Shown here: piece by piece, positions 1 to 10,576 of the stretch
Position numbering within the stretch: the first letter of the stretch is position 1
Layout of the letters: every line of letters begins with the position of its first letter
Source of the DNA: Phycomyces nitens
Lineage: Eukaryota > Mucoromycota > Mucoromycetes > Mucorales > Phycomycetaceae
Direction: 5' to 3'
Length of the DNA stretch: 64,000 nucleotides
Assembly (NCBI GenBank): GCA_022702545.1
Contig: JAHRBC010000001.1
Location: 4,836,001-4,900,000, forward strand
Notes under the pieces: model-generated
What the model was told of the DNA's origin: nothing
What the model saw: only the letters and a program-made list of their open reading frames with translations
Database searches by the model: none
Translations under genes and position numbers: made by a program

Positions 1-27
1 ATGTATTGTTACTAATGTAAACTATAG

Positions 28-121
28 TCTGATGGAGCATGAAACTCATCAGCGTACAGCAGCCAAGGAAATTGAGAACAAGAAGATGATGAAGGCATTG
101 AATATCAAAAAGTCGGATTAA
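28..121 (+). CDS. 3' end of an unidentified gene (last exon, partial)
   Basis: An intron end with branch point (ACTAAT) and acceptor (CTATAG) is visible at 1-27. It is followed by an open exon that ends in TAA at 119-121. The exon codes for about 30 charged residues, rich in Lys, Glu and His, ending in KKSD. The rest of the gene lies outside the window. I do not recognise the family. The basic, helical tail would suit many nucleolar or RNA-binding proteins, but that is only a guess. Confidence 0.55.
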
Positions 122-452
122 TAATTAAAAAAAGTGTAACAAAATGTACAGCCTGTGTATTTATGATATTGCTTCCAAGAACACCTTATCAGAATGTCAT
201 TCTTTGATAGAGATCAATACAGTTTAGAAAGTGTGAATATAGAAAATAGCTAGATCATCAAGGCTGTCGTTTATTACTCTGTCAGTACAGTTGGACCATG
301 GATATACAAGGAACCTCGTCCTTATTCATTTTGTATGTGCTAGGAAATTTAATTTAATTTAATATAATTTAATATAATAAATAAATAAATAAATAAATGG
401 ATTAATTCTCCTATGCCAAGAAAATAAATAAAATATAAAGACACTTCTTTTC

Positions 453-1650
453 ATGTCATCCTTCTTCAGACGCATTATACCATTAGCCCATGGTCTGGGA
501 TCGCATCCCAGAACAATATGCACACCATTACCAAAACATAAACTTACACGCATGTATGCCAGCCTCCCACCAATTGTCCATCGCCCTGTACCTGTACAAT
601 ACAGGAGATTCAACAATAGCCAGCCTTTTTATATGTCTAGGCGACTATGGGTGTTTGTTGGAACAGGCACAGTTATGTTTGGGGGGTATTATGTGACCCA
701 TCTCGAGAAAGTGCCAATAAGTGGTCGCACTCGCTTTATGAGCTGTACACCAAGCCAGGAAGAAGCCATGGCCAGACAGGCGTATGTAGAAGTCATGTCC
801 CAGTTTAGAAATAGGATCCTTCCTGCCAATCACCCGTATAGCATATTTGTCTCGAGAGTAGCCAAGCGTCTTGTGCGTGTCTCGGGTATGGACCATATGC
901 ACTGGGAGTTTTATGTCATTGACTCGCCCGAGAGAAAGTAAGTAAAGATATAAAGGCATGGACTGGACTGGACTGTGGACTGTGGACTGGACAGCGTATT
1001 GATGGCTGTCTAGTGCGTTTGTATTGCCGGGTGGAAAAGTTTTTGTGTTTACTGGCATATTGCCGATTGTAAAGAACGAAGGCAAGTTTCATATATAGTC
1101 GTAAAGACCAGGCTCTTGTATTAAAAAGTGCAAATAGATGGCATGGCGGCTGTCTTGGGACATGAGATTGCCCATCAACTGGCCCGCCATAGTGCAGAGA
1201 AACTGAGCTTTGCAAAGATCCTCTTGGCTGGCCAATTTACATTAATGTTCCTTGGAATCGACCCTTCGTTTATTTTTAACAACATAACCCTAAACTTTAT
1301 GATGATGATGCCATTTTCCCGCAAGTGTGAGACTGAAGCAGATGATATCGGACTCCAGTTGATGGCAAAGGCATGTTTTGACCCAGAGGAGGCAACTCGA
1401 GTATGGGAGCGTATGGAGCAGGCCAGTAAGAGTGCAATTCCTCAATTTGCCAGCACCCATCCAAGCAATAAGAACAGGATTGTGCATTTGGAGAAAAAGG
1501 TAGATATTATTATACACAATTGTCTATTTGTTTGCTTATGTGAGCTTCCTCTAGATGCCGGCTGCAATTGAGGAGCGTAATGCCAGTGATTGCTCTACAG
1601 AGCTAAAGGGCTTTACAGACATGCTTCGTAGTCAGTGGGTGCGATGGTAG
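453..1650 (+). CDS. OMA1: OMA1-like mitochondrial M48 metallopeptidase
   Basis: Four exons: 453-937, 1014-1081, 1138-1499 and 1555-1650, giving 336 aa. OMA1 is a zinc endopeptidase of the mitochondrial inner membrane that cleaves proteins such as OPA1 under stress. The N-terminus is rich in Arg and poor in acidic residues (presequence-like). A membrane segment near residues 68-85 follows. The zinc motif HEIAH is at about 193-197, inside the family-typical context NEDGMAAVLGHEIAH, and the third ligand is the Glu of ETEADDIGLQLM. A C-terminal THPSNKNRI motif is also family-typical. Intron 2 (1082-1137) has a GC donor (G/GCAAGT); reading straight through would break the NEDG motif, so I trust the GC splice. 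The gene converges on the DsbA-like gene, with only 37 bp between the stop codons. Family identity is clear; the mitochondrial location is inferred. Confidence 0.9.
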
Positions 1651-1687
1651 AGAATATAAAGGATTTATTATAGAGATAAAATACATC

Positions 1688-2506
1688 CTAAGCGCCTTGA
1701 TCCTCCAAAACATGTTCAAATGTCTCTTCAAAGACGCTGGGCTCCTGTGCACCAGAAAGCTTATAGCTAATACAAAGTATGATGAGTACAAGATATCCCC
1801 AAAGGAATCGAGCTGGTCCTTCCTCACCTGTCCTGAATCGTGAAATCGGGTACACCATTGATACCCGCAAGATTGCTTCTTTTGATTTCATTCTTTACTG
1901 CCTCTACGTTCTCATCGCTCTCGAGATAAGCCAAGGCCTTGGATAATAAGTTAGGAACATGTATACATGGCTTCAAGTACATACATCATCTCTATTCAAA
2001 CCAATGTTCTCGGCAGCATCGGCCAGTACATTGGGGTCCGAAATAGACTTTTCATTCTCATGATAGGCTTTGAACAGTTCCTCGACCATGCCATCTTGCT
2101 TTCCAAACTCCTTTGCCCAATGGATCATACGATGACCATCAAAGGTATTGGAAACTACACCGTCGTATGAGAGATTAATCCCATCTGCTTTGGCAGTTCT
2201 TGTCATCTGAGGAATCATTGCAGCCACACGCCCTTCTCCAAACTTGGAGGAGTAATAGAGTCGTTTGGGCTGAGGTTCCTTTGACATGTTGGGATTGAGT
2301 TGATAGGGATGCCATGTCACTTCAAACTCGACATTGGGATTGGTAGCCTTGGTATTGCGAATGGCAGTCTCCATGCGACGCTTTCCAATAAAGCACCTGT
2401 ATTGTGTGTGTCAAGATAAAGTGTCTTGATTGTAAAAAGTATATGTTTACCATGGACATGCAATGTCACTAACGATTGCAATCTTGATTGTCTTTACTGT
2501 CGACAT
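1688..2506 (-). CDS. DsbA-family (FrnE-like) thiol oxidoreductase
   Basis: Four exons on the minus strand: 2506-2451, 2396-1985, 1937-1828 and 1766-1688, giving 218 aa. The thioredoxin-fold active site is C17-P-W-C20, and the first intron splits the Trp codon. The helical insertion has the FrnE/2-hydroxychromene-2-carboxylate isomerase pattern (WHPYQLNP, then FDGHRMIHWAKEFGKQ). The C-terminal strand carries the conserved G-V-P-D-F (cis-Pro) and a final YKLSGAQEP. No signal peptide is seen, so a cytosolic enzyme is likely. In the family these proteins act as disulfide oxidoreductases or glutathione-dependent isomerases; the substrate cannot be told from sequence. Length is normal. Intron 3 (1767-1827) reads open to the next exon, but only the spliced frame gives the family-typical SGAQ end. 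Confidence 0.88.
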
Positions 2507-3728
2507 CTTTTTTTTTGTTTTTTTTTGTCAGAGATAAGACTTTGAAATAAACAACTTGGTGTCTAGCTTTTATACTCGTTTCACTTGTATTACTAATCAC
2601 TTGTATATCTTACTAATACGCGATATGCTCTTTTGTGTTCTTTGGACTGGCTTAAAGCAGAACAATATATTATAAATAAATTATTATAAATACATGACAG
2701 TAGATTGTAAAATGATAATAATGATAAAGTATGGAAAAGAAAGAGGTAGAGGGTCGGTGCCATTTTTCTTTCTATATTGACAGGTAACCGATCTGCCTTT
2801 GCCATTTTCATATGAACATGACTCATCTCAAAATGCAATATTGATATATAATCATGTCAGTAGCTCTTTAGAGGCATTCAATGTCAGATAGACTCATAAC
2901 AATTCTACCCATTTTACTAGTCAGTCAAGAAAGTACAATTTTGATTAGGATATTTTCTGATAATAGAACAAATCGGTCCATTATCCTTAATTGACCATGA
3001 ATTTAGAGTATGAGATAAGGGTTGGCCAAAAAGGCTGATATGATTTTCAGTACAAAAATTGGGTAAATTTCAATTTAAACATAGCAAGGTCTCGGTGACC
3101 ATGGCGACCACATTTGTCTCTAGAGGAGGAAAATGACAAACAGTATACCAATGAATATATATGAATATATATATATATATGGCCGGATATTAATCATTAC
3201 GTAAATGATATCGAAACTAGCGCGAGGCCATACACTAATCTAGTCAACCTTGATAATAATATGTTTTTTTTAAATACATGTATAAATATTTTCTGCTGGC
3301 AAATATAAAAGTCTTTAATATAAAGCTTTTTATAGACATAATATATATAAAAGTTACACTAGAAAGCTTATGGCCGCAATCAAGTAGCATTTTATTCAAA
3401 ATAGATGATATAATATTGATGCTCCAAATGGCATACACTACATGCCTAAAATTCCGAGTATTTGCTTCTAAACCTATACCTCAAGTTTAATGAACAAAAC
3501 ATATATAATGGCACTATTGGCCAAAGTCTAATTGGACAAGCACATAATTTTCCACCAGGTCTCTTTGCCTCTACACAACCAAAGGATCGTGTTCTTTTGC
3601 AAGTCAACCCGGGTCTACTCCGCCTCATTAAACTATATAGTGCTTCTGATTTAGAAAGTGCGAAATGTTGAGTACCATTTAGCCATGTAACTTGTATTTA
3701 TGTATAATTCTCTTTCTCTCCATGTTAT
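2507..3728. other. Intergenic, no gene identified
   Basis: This AT-rich stretch contains an (AT)n run near 3167-3180. A 69-codon open frame lies at 3462-3671 (+). It has a balanced composition (contains GQSLIGQAHNFPPGLFAST) that looks more protein-like than its surroundings, but I cannot identify it. It may be a decayed fragment. Confidence 0.5.
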
Positions 3729-4065
3729 CTAGTTCATACGGATATCAAAATCAGAAATCGATTCTGATAGTTCACCAAGGGTTGGTCGGTCTTCAAGTAA
3801 AGATGAAATGACAGCATTAAATGAATTCTTGTCGACCTTTCCACCAGCCCTCACAGTCTCGAGAATGGCAGTCAACTGGGGTGTTTCCTCAATACCGAGA
3901 GTAGCAATCAGACCGAGAATGTCCTGTTCGTTCACTGTGCTGGCTAAAGAAACACAAATTAAACACTATGAACCCCTTGTATCATTTGGTAACCTTACCA
4001 TTGTTCTTGTAGAAGTTCATGCCGCTTGTCGAGGAGGTCGAGAGGGATGCAGTAGGAGTAGCCAT
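3729..4065 (-). CDS. Small conserved-looking hypothetical protein, 93 aa
   Basis: Two exons on the minus strand, 4065-3999 and 3943-3729, joined across a 55-nt GT-AG intron with a good donor (G/GTAAGG) and acceptor (TTTCTTTAG). The N-terminus is low-complexity (Ser/Thr-rich). The remainder is predicted helical and acidic, with ILGLIATLGIEETPQL and VISSLLEDRPTLGEL as the most structured parts. There is no membrane segment, signal peptide or Cys pair. I do not recognise it. The clean intron and the amphipathic helices argue for a real gene rather than chance. The 452-bp region upstream is shared with no other start on that side. Confidence 0.6.
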
Positions 4066-4517
4066 TATGTGATAGAAAGAGAAAGAAGCGAAAGGGATGA
4101 AAGTGTGGGGCAAGAAAAACAGCCAGTTTTTAAGCCTTGGACTCAGCATGTGAAAGTCGGACAATCTCCAGAGTAGGACAGCATCAGCAAAGTGTCTTTT
4201 TATATATATATTTTATATATATTTTATATATCTTAATATATATATATAAACACTCTGGCTATCAATATAGTCCAGCAAATAATATTTATTATTGGGTCCC
4301 CACAATTATTCGACAATATAACTATGTGTATATATATATATTTGGTGGGCTGTATCTTGCCAAGGTGTCTCTAATATAACCTCTAGCCAGAAACACAGTG
4401 GCAGATCTTTAGCATATTTAACCCCACAAATAGATGGCTCAAGTAGGCCAAAAGTATGATAATTTATCCACAGGGTTGTACCCTTTTTTCAAATAGTAAT
4501 AATACAAAATGTTTTAA
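4066..4517. other. Intergenic, AT-rich
   Basis: The stretch lies between the start of the 93-aa gene and the stop of the kelch-BTB gene, both on the minus strand. It contains TA-rich runs at about 4200-4250 and 4325-4345. No gene is seen. Confidence 0.6.
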
Positions 4518-6815
4518 TTATTGAAATGACATGGACAATTTGTTTCCAAATGCACCCAAGAACGGCTTTCGTTCCTTCTTGTCCTTCTTGTCCTTCTTAT
4601 CCTTTTTCTTGTCCTTTCTTTCCTTTTTCTTGTCACTCGATGAATGAGTACTGCCGCTATTTTCGCTCATCATACTGGCCTTATCGACATCTAGGTTATT
4701 TGTGGGTGTCGCAGGTGCAGTGACACTCGGTTTTGGTGTCACAGGAGGACTAAACGAGTGGTTTGATCTCGCAGAAGGATAGCCTTGAGCACTCATGGAT
4801 GTACTGGGACGTGGTACATGGAAAAAATGCGAGCTAGGAGTCAGAGATGGTGTTCGACTTCGGAATACAGATAGGGTGGGAGAGGGGTGAGTGGTTTGGT
4901 GATGGTTTTGGTCATAGGCCCCTACTCGCATATTTGATTCAAACATTGAGGTATATGATGGCTGTTGAGAAAGGGCTAGGCTGGTTTGTGATGAAGAAAT
5001 TGAGTAGTGGGATGTAAGAGATTGGGTAGGTCCATAGCTGTCCATGGAACTAGATATGCTGTTGTCTGAAGGAATAGACTGTGTTCGTTGTCTAGTGGAG
5101 CTCATTTCTTGCTGTTGTTGTTGTTGTTGCATTTTCTTGGCTGCAATCATCAACTTGAGTGCGCGTATCTGCAGACTTGTCTGATGAGACAGGGCAGCAG
5201 CTTCAAAGATAAAGGGCGCAATGGTCATATTGATGATTTGATGGAGAGCATGGTTTGTAAGTATCTTTAGACGTGGGAGATCATACATGTCTGAAATCAA
5301 TAGCAATTGGAACAAGACAAATGGCTGGTACTGTTGTGCAGTCAATAGATTGTCGGTGTATATGAACTGTAGGAGAGCGACAGAAACAGGGTATGGATAG
5401 GGAAGTAGCATGGCACGATTCTCCCTTGCCTGGGTGTTTAGGTCATTTTGATTGTCTTTTTCTTTCTTGATGACCATCTTTGCAAAGTACGGCCACCTTT
5501 GGCGCAGGATTGCCGAGTTGACAAGGATGCTCTGGTTGTCTCGAGTTATGATCTTGAAATCTGACACTGCAGGCTCGTTCAGGAGTCGAATGCCCATATC
5601 TTGAGCAAGTGATGAGCATGTAACCTCTGGTAATTTATATATCCCAAATGCCTCCATGTCAACAATGGCAACATGTTCAAAATTGACCTGTCGGTTGTTG
5701 TAGTCGTCCAGCAATACTCTATCACGGTTGCCAAATACCATGAACCGATTGGTCTTTTCATGGAGAACGCCTCGATTCCATGATCCTCCACAGAATATAG
5801 CACCTGTCTCGATGCGCGACCAGGTAAATGTATCGAGATTCAAGGCCCACATTGTGTAAGATTGGCTCTGTGGGGACAAGTATGTGCCTGAAAGTATAAG
5901 GTAGTGGCCTAGGACATGCCCGGTAGGAAACCGCAGGCCGGGTGGCATGTGTGATCCACCCATTGAAGACGAGTAGTCTTCAAATATAGAATAAGAGGGC
6001 TCTGAAATCACGAGCTGCAATTCCCGTTTGACGTCTGAGAAGTTGTAGTTTGTGTAGAGATAAATGGGGTTTGTGTCTTGGGAGGACAGGTAATTACCCT
6101 GGGAAATAAGAGAGTTAATGGTGCTTGTGTGATTTGTTCCAGGATGATCCTTGGCATTTCCTCTGCTATCCTGGGATTCTGCTGGAGCATGAGGAGTTTG
6201 TGGAGATACTGGTGAGGGAATGACAATAGACCTGTAGGCACCAATATGCTTCTCAAAGGTTTTTATATGGATCCACTCCCACTTCTTTAAATCGAGCACA
6301 TTCATTTCACCCAAGTAATTGTTGGACATGTCCTGTCCTCCCACAATCACCATTTGATTTTCCGTTACTGTCGACAAATGGGCATATCGTGGCCGAGGTG
6401 TGCAAGGGGAGTGAATAATGTCTGGTCTGGTCCAGCTCATGGTTTCGATATCGAATACAGAAATGTCGTCTAGGACACATAGCCCATCGTCAGATATAGG
6501 AGAATGGCCCATGCCTCCAAATACAATGATTTTGTTTCCGTAGATACTCGCAGAATGAAAATAGCGAGGATGTGGTGGCTGTTCGGAATCAGGAGGAGGA
6601 GTATGTTGGGACCAGGAAAGTGTAGATAGATTAAGGATATGCATGTAGTTGGTCATCTTGCGCGATGTCACTAGTCTTCCTGCAAAGACATATACATTGT
6701 CCCCAACGACTGAAATCGAGGCACCAACTAAAGGTGGTGGGGATTCTCCAGACGTTGATTGCACTTGGGTGATGATTCCAGAAATCGATTGCATTTGTAA
6801 TGTGGTTGGCATCAT
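4518..6815 (-). CDS. Kelch-repeat BTB-domain protein with basic C-terminus
   Basis: A single uninterrupted ORF of 765 aa, one of only two intronless genes here. Kelch motifs fill about residues 25-350 (patterns such as NKIIVFGGMGH, ENQMVIVGGQD and TNRFMVFGNRD, with following W/Y positions), forming a beta-propeller. A BTB/POZ domain follows at about 425-560 (DFKIITRDNQSILVNSAIL, then LLQFIYTDNLL). After this come a short poly-Gln run (about 576-583), a long Ser/Thr/Pro-rich disordered region and a Lys-rich tail (KKKDKKDKKDKKERK). Kelch-BTB proteins often act as CUL3 substrate adaptors or as Ras/polarity regulators; S. pombe Ral2 has a comparable layout. Which of these applies is not shown by sequence. 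The basic tail could bind membrane or nucleic acid (inference). It starts divergently from the EAF6 region. Confidence 0.88.
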   Translation of the reverse strand: MMPTTLQMQSISGIITQVQSTSGESPPPLVGASISVVGDNVYVFAGRLVTSRKMTNYMHILNLSTLSWSQHTPPPDSEQPPHPRYFHSASIYGNKIIVFGGMGHSPISDDGLCVLDDISVFDIETMSWTRPDIIHSPCTPRPRYAHLSTVTENQMVIVGGQDMSNNYLGEMNVLDLKKWEWIHIKTFEKHIGAYRSIVIPSPVSPQTPHAPAESQDSRGNAKDHPGTNHTSTINSLISQGNYLSSQDTNPIYLYTNYNFSDVKRELQLVISEPSYSIFEDYSSSMGGSHMPPGLRFPTGHVLGHYLILSGTYLSPQSQSYTMWALNLDTFTWSRIETGAIFCGGSWNRGVLHEKTNRFMVFGNRDRVLLDDYNNRQVNFEHVAIVDMEAFGIYKLPEVTCSSLAQDMGIRLLNEPAVSDFKIITRDNQSILVNSAILRQRWPYFAKMVIKKEKDNQNDLNTQARENRAMLLPYPYPVSVALLQFIYTDNLLTAQQYQPFVLFQLLLISDMYDLPRLKILTNHALHQIINMTIAPFIFEAAALSHQTSLQIRALKLMIAAKKMQQQQQQQEMSSTRQRTQSIPSDNSISSSMDSYGPTQSLTSHYSISSSQTSLALSQQPSYTSMFESNMRVGAYDQNHHQTTHPSPTLSVFRSRTPSLTPSSHFFHVPRPSTSMSAQGYPSARSNHSFSPPVTPKPSVTAPATPTNNLDVDKASMMSENSGSTHSSSDKKKERKDKKKDKKDKKDKKERKPFLGAFGNKLSMSFQ

Positions 6816-7525
6816 ATCTATTATGTAGGTGTAAAGGGCAGTTTGGCGATTATCAACCGAGAATGTAATTGTTTAAAGATTAGAGGATTGCGATGATCGT
6901 GCTGAAGAAGAAAGAGTAAGCGCCAAAAACAGCCAAGTAACCAAAATAGGATACCTTTTTTGCTGAGAGTGAAGGAGACGTTCTCTGGCGCCTGCTTCCA
7001 TGCTTTCTATTTGTTTATTTCATTTCCAGCATCATTAAATGAATATCTCCCGGGATAATGAGGTTTTTATGGATACTTGGAAGTAAAGAGGTGTTCAAAG
7101 AGAATGACAGCTATCTGCTCTGTGCACAATTTATTGTTATTGGCAGGATAGGAATTGTCTCCAAGGTCGCACGACATGGTGAACTTCTCATCGTTTACTC
7201 CATAAAGAGATATGGCCACGTTTTGACAGTTGCAAAGCATTTTTTGGGGTAGTTCCAATTACAGCCTATAGAGAATGAAAATTGTGGTGTGTACAATCTG
7301 TGCACAAAGGAGTATATAAATATGCCTCTGCAATAGGCCAAATTGCCTTTAAAGAAGAAGATATAAGGATGTTTGAAATCTCCATTCAGGAGGATAGAGA
7401 GAACATTGAATATATTGGCAGTCCGCTGCCAAACGAATAAAATCATATTTTGACCATTCAGAGTGTGTCCATAAGATACCAGTTGTTGTCGATTAAAGTT
7501 TTTTTCTAAAAAGAAAAAGAAGGCC
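6816..7525. other. 710-bp gap with unassigned open segments
   Basis: The stretch is between the divergent kelch-BTB and EAF6 starts. It is less AT-rich than other gaps and holds open segments on both strands: plus 7058-7252 and about 7312-7440 (ending SPLPNE-stop), and minus 7258-7067 (ending FTSKYP-stop) and 7536-7195. A small multi-exon gene may be here. I could not build a convincing model on either strand, so I call no gene. Confidence 0.35.
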
Positions 7526-8160
7526 ATGCCAGACATTACAGCGAAGGAGGCTGAGGAATCTGTATGTTATTGAATCGCCAAGCTAGCAATTCACCAAGAT
7601 TATAGAAATCAGCAGAACAAGCCATTACCAAACAAAAGTATGAAGAAGCCAAGCTTGAATTGCAAAGTCTGCTGGCTCGAAAGAAACAAGTTGACACTAA
7701 TCTGGTACGTCAAAGATCCGATTACGCACATTATATTCTAATGCACAGGAAGATAAATCTTGAGGATTCAATCTACCGTTTCGAGGGATCATACCTCGAA
7801 GATACGCAGCACAATGGCAACATAATTCGAGGCTTTGAAGGCTATCTCTCCAGCCGACCTGATAAACGAAAGCCAAAGTTCACAGAGCTTGATCGCTTGT
7901 TCTCACTTTCGTCTTCTACATATCAAAAGGTAACATTTGGTCTAGTGAGTAACGGTTAATTGATGTCATATCAGGCACTTGCCCAAAAGGAAGAAAAAGA
8001 GCAGGAGTCAAGCCAAGACGATAGGTCAATGCACAGTGGAAGCTCGTTGTCGGTTCGTAGAGATAAGAAGCGTAAAAAGTTATTGTCTAGTGATAGTCTG
8101 CGTAAAAAGAAGCGTTATGACTCGATAGGAAGAGAATCAGAGGATGATCTTGATGTATAA
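7526..8160 (+). CDS. EAF6: EAF6-like subunit of NuA4/MYST histone acetyltransferase complexes
   Basis: Four exons: 7526-7561, 7606-7704, 7753-7929 and 7975-8160, giving 165 aa. Eaf6/MEAF6 is a small scaffold subunit of NuA4 and related histone acetyltransferase complexes in the nucleus. An N-terminal coiled coil ([19 protein letters not shown]) is followed by the family signature [10 protein letters not shown]...[11 protein letters not shown]. The tail is Ser-rich and basic ([12 protein letters not shown]), which suits a nuclear localisation signal. The second intron must use the acceptor GGAAG at 7752, not the CAG four bases before it, because only that keeps the frame (VDTNL-INLED), exactly as in the family. 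Identity is firm. Confidence 0.92.
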
Positions 8161-8243
8161 AGTCCCTTGTAAATAAAATCTTGGATGGCACTGTTAAAGA
8201 AGCCCATTCTACTACAATCTCCGCTATTTCCTTATTCTTTCCC

Positions 8244-9046
8244 ATGTTCCCAACCAGAGTACTTGGAAACCAGGCACTAGTTAGAAAGGTGCTCAAGGTA
8301 CGGCATTAAGCATATTTTTTTCGGGCGTATTGTATATTTATCCCGTTTAATACGCTCTAGAGCTTTCATTCTGAAGGGGGGTATGATGCTCATGTTTTAC
8401 AAGGGGTAAGATTGAGAGATTCATTCTAATCAGGATGACTGACATTGTTTATCAGCTAAGAATCACTGGTGGTGAACCAGGACGGGTTACAGCAGAATTT
8501 ATGGTGGAAAAACACCATTTGGTAAACCAATACAAACCTAAAAGAGCTTCTTTAACCCGTCTATTAGAATCGCCTAAAATCTGTACACGGAGGCCTTTTG
8601 GCTACAGCTGTAGGTCAAATGTATGGCGAGTATTGAATCTAAAGGTTGGTATTAGGTTGACATTGGAGGTTCTTTGGCTATTGCTTCAAAGGGGCTTTTT
8701 GCTACAGGTGTAAGCACAGATATCAACATTAGCTATATCTCGGGTGCAAAGGAGGGTGATATTGTAAAGATGGTAAGAGAGGGTGGTTATGGTTATGGTT
8801 ATGGTTATGGTTGAGTTTTTATATATATATATATATATCAATTGGTTCCAATAGGATGCCAAGTGTGATAAGCTGGGAAAGACCCTGGCGTTTACCTCGG
8901 TAGAACTGTCGTCAAATAGAGGTCTTGGTAGGTCAATAGAAATATCTACTTGATCGAAATACTTATTTAAAACAGTTGCCATTGGAAGACACACCAAGTT
9001 TGTAGCCAAGGCATACAGCCATCCTGAAAACGAACTTCCTCTATAG
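8244..9046 (+). CDS. Hotdog-fold acyl-CoA thioesterase (ACOT13/THEM2-like, PaaI family)
   Basis: Seven exons: 8244-8297, 8361-8380, 8434-8521, 8568-8609, 8656-8772, 8855-8927 and 8976-9046, giving 154 aa. These enzymes hydrolyse acyl-CoA thioesters, often at mitochondria. The core shows the hotdog pattern EPGRVTAEF, N-R-L-K-S-V-H-G-G (active-site Asn and HGG), AVDIGGSLAIASKG, GVSTDINISY and LGKTLAFTSVEL, ending GRHTKFV. Length matches the family. The 5' end is the least certain part: a 20-nt second exon gives the best frame and a typical N-terminal helix (LVRKVLKSFHSEGG). Starting at 8383 or 8435 would leave the protein short or need a 28-nt intron. Intron 5 holds a TTATGG hexamer repeat. Confidence 0.85.
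8784..8838. repeat. TTATGG hexamer repeat followed by (TA)n
   Basis: About five copies of TTATGG at 8784-8813 and an (AT)n run at 8821-8838 lie inside intron 5 (8773-8854) of the thioesterase gene. Confidence 0.85.
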
Positions 9047-9283
9047 ATTGTCCATAAAAGGCTAAATAAATATTTGAGACAGAAATATTCACTTTACATC
9101 CGCTTGGTCCAATCTCACCTGAAGAGTTTGAAGAGATGTCTATGCAAATACATAGGCACCATCGTTTAAGCCTCCGCGACGCAACTATAATTTTTTCCAC
9201 TTGCTTCCTCCGACTGGTTCTTTGTTCTGTTTGTTTCTTTGGCATATTTTTTCTTCTCTAAAGTGGGATTTCATAGGAATCTC

Positions 9284-10021
9284 ATGAAAGCAGCCTGTTA
9301 TCTCTATATGAACCCCTTTGATTCCACAGAACCCTACCTTCCATATCCCCGTCGCCAATCGAACGTAAGGCACACAGATCGGTCCTGTCAGCCATCTTCG
9401 GGCGACTCAGTCAAGGTACGATATAGATTACAGCCTTCAAGCCAGAAAAACCAATCTTGTCCCCCTTTTGTGTATTTCTCTCTCTATTTTTGCCAGCAAT
9501 ATGCTGCCTCCCTCCAGGCCCGCCTTGGATTTGCAGCCTTTAAGATGCAGCATGGGTGGGAGAAGAACACCCTGCCAGACGTCGAGGGGCTTTGGAAGAA
9601 AAGGCGCCAGCAACATCTTATCTCATTGCCAACCCCAAAAGTAACCCAATATGATATCATTGAGCGACGCTCTTATCCAAACCTTTCAAATACCAAGAAG
9701 AAACGAAGGAAACAGCATCTGGCTGCTCGCTCCAGACCGACCAATACAAAACCAGCCACAAACCCCCAGGTTTGCCAGCTACACTTTCCAAAACCGCACA
9801 AAGAAAATCTGCTCGACTCTTCACAACTTCAGAAGCAACTTTTGACAACTGAGCTTTACGAATCCAATCTAGATCTAAATTCAAGTCAGCCTATTGAATC
9901 TCTTGGCCAGACAGATCTCGAGCTGATGAATCAGTCTTTGGTTATGATTACACAAGCTATTGTAGCTGCTGTCGAGGAACTGTCACCTGGTTTCGAATCA
10001 TTGACAGATCCACAAACCTAA
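9284..10021 (+). CDS. Putative Whi5-like / GTB-motif cell-cycle repressor, low certainty
   Basis: Two exons, 9284-9415 and 9497-10021, giving 218 aa (210 aa if the next ATG at 9308 is used). The 81-nt intron keeps the frame open but has a strong donor, a long pyrimidine tract and a TGCCAG acceptor, so I treat it as spliced. The best-structured segment is YAASLQARLGFAAFKMQHGW, followed by two basic clusters (KKRRQQH, KKKRRKQ) that suit nuclear import. An Arg-Leu-rich helix of this kind (L..RL..A..K...GW) resembles the GTB motif of yeast Whi5 and its fungal relatives, which bind SBF/MBF and repress G1/S transcription. The match is by eye and short. The rest is low-complexity with an acidic C-terminal helix. 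Confidence 0.5.
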   Translation: MKAACYLYMNPFDSTEPYLPYPRRQSNVRHTDRSCQPSSGDSVKVRYRLQPSSQKNQSCPPFVYFSLYFCQQYAASLQARLGFAAFKMQHGWEKNTLPDVEGLWKKRRQQHLISLPTPKVTQYDIIERRSYPNLSNTKKKRRKQHLAARSRPTNTKPATNPQVCQLHFPKPHKENLLDSSQLQKQLLTTELYESNLDLNSSQPIESLGQTDLELMNQSLVMITQAIVAAVEELSPGFESLTDPQT

Positions 10022-10576
10022 AAGGGATTTATGATCTCAAAAGGATCTGTTTGCGCATTTGCAGACAGGAAAATGGCATTTGATTATCCCAATCATTTAT
10101 CATTAGCACTTTAAAAACCACATATACATACGCATGAACATACACACGGAAGATGCCCTATAAATCATTATTTGGCCCCATTCAAATTGGCCGCATTATA
10201 GAATCAAGATCTCAGGAACCACAAAGCCACAAACCTCGCATAATATCGTTTATGGGCCATTCGTATACATGTTTGTAAATAGTCCATTATTCAGTTTATT
10301 ATTTCTTTCTTTCTTTCTTCTTTTTTTTTGACAAGTAATATACACATGCAAATACACCATTGACACCTATATATTTATCCTATTTATATAAATAATCGTA
10401 AATACAAGAAACCAGATCTACTATTTGCCAAGCTAGCGCCAGTTAAATATTGGTCTACGTCACTAAGTAGTTTTGTCGGCGTTTTAACTTTAGTATGGTG
10501 CATGTAGCCTCATCATTCATTGAAAGAGAGCACACTCATCTCAGCATTGTGAGCAAGGCCGACGAACGAGCGCACA
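10022..10576. other. Intergenic, upstream region of AP-1 gamma gene
   Basis: AT-rich, with a TTTC/CTTT microsatellite at about 10303-10330. No gene is seen. It probably contains the 3' UTR of the Whi5-like gene and the AP-1 gamma promoter. Confidence 0.55.

Noticed and set aside
7195..7536. 113-codon minus-strand ORF, considered as a proteasome-assembly chaperone
   Set aside because: Only a weak visual likeness over about 25 residues and overlap with the EAF6 start; not enough to call.
8383..8435. Alternative thioesterase start with a 28-nt intron (8406-8433)
   Set aside because: Too short for a spliceosomal intron; donor at 8381 with a 53-nt intron gives a better frame and N-terminus.
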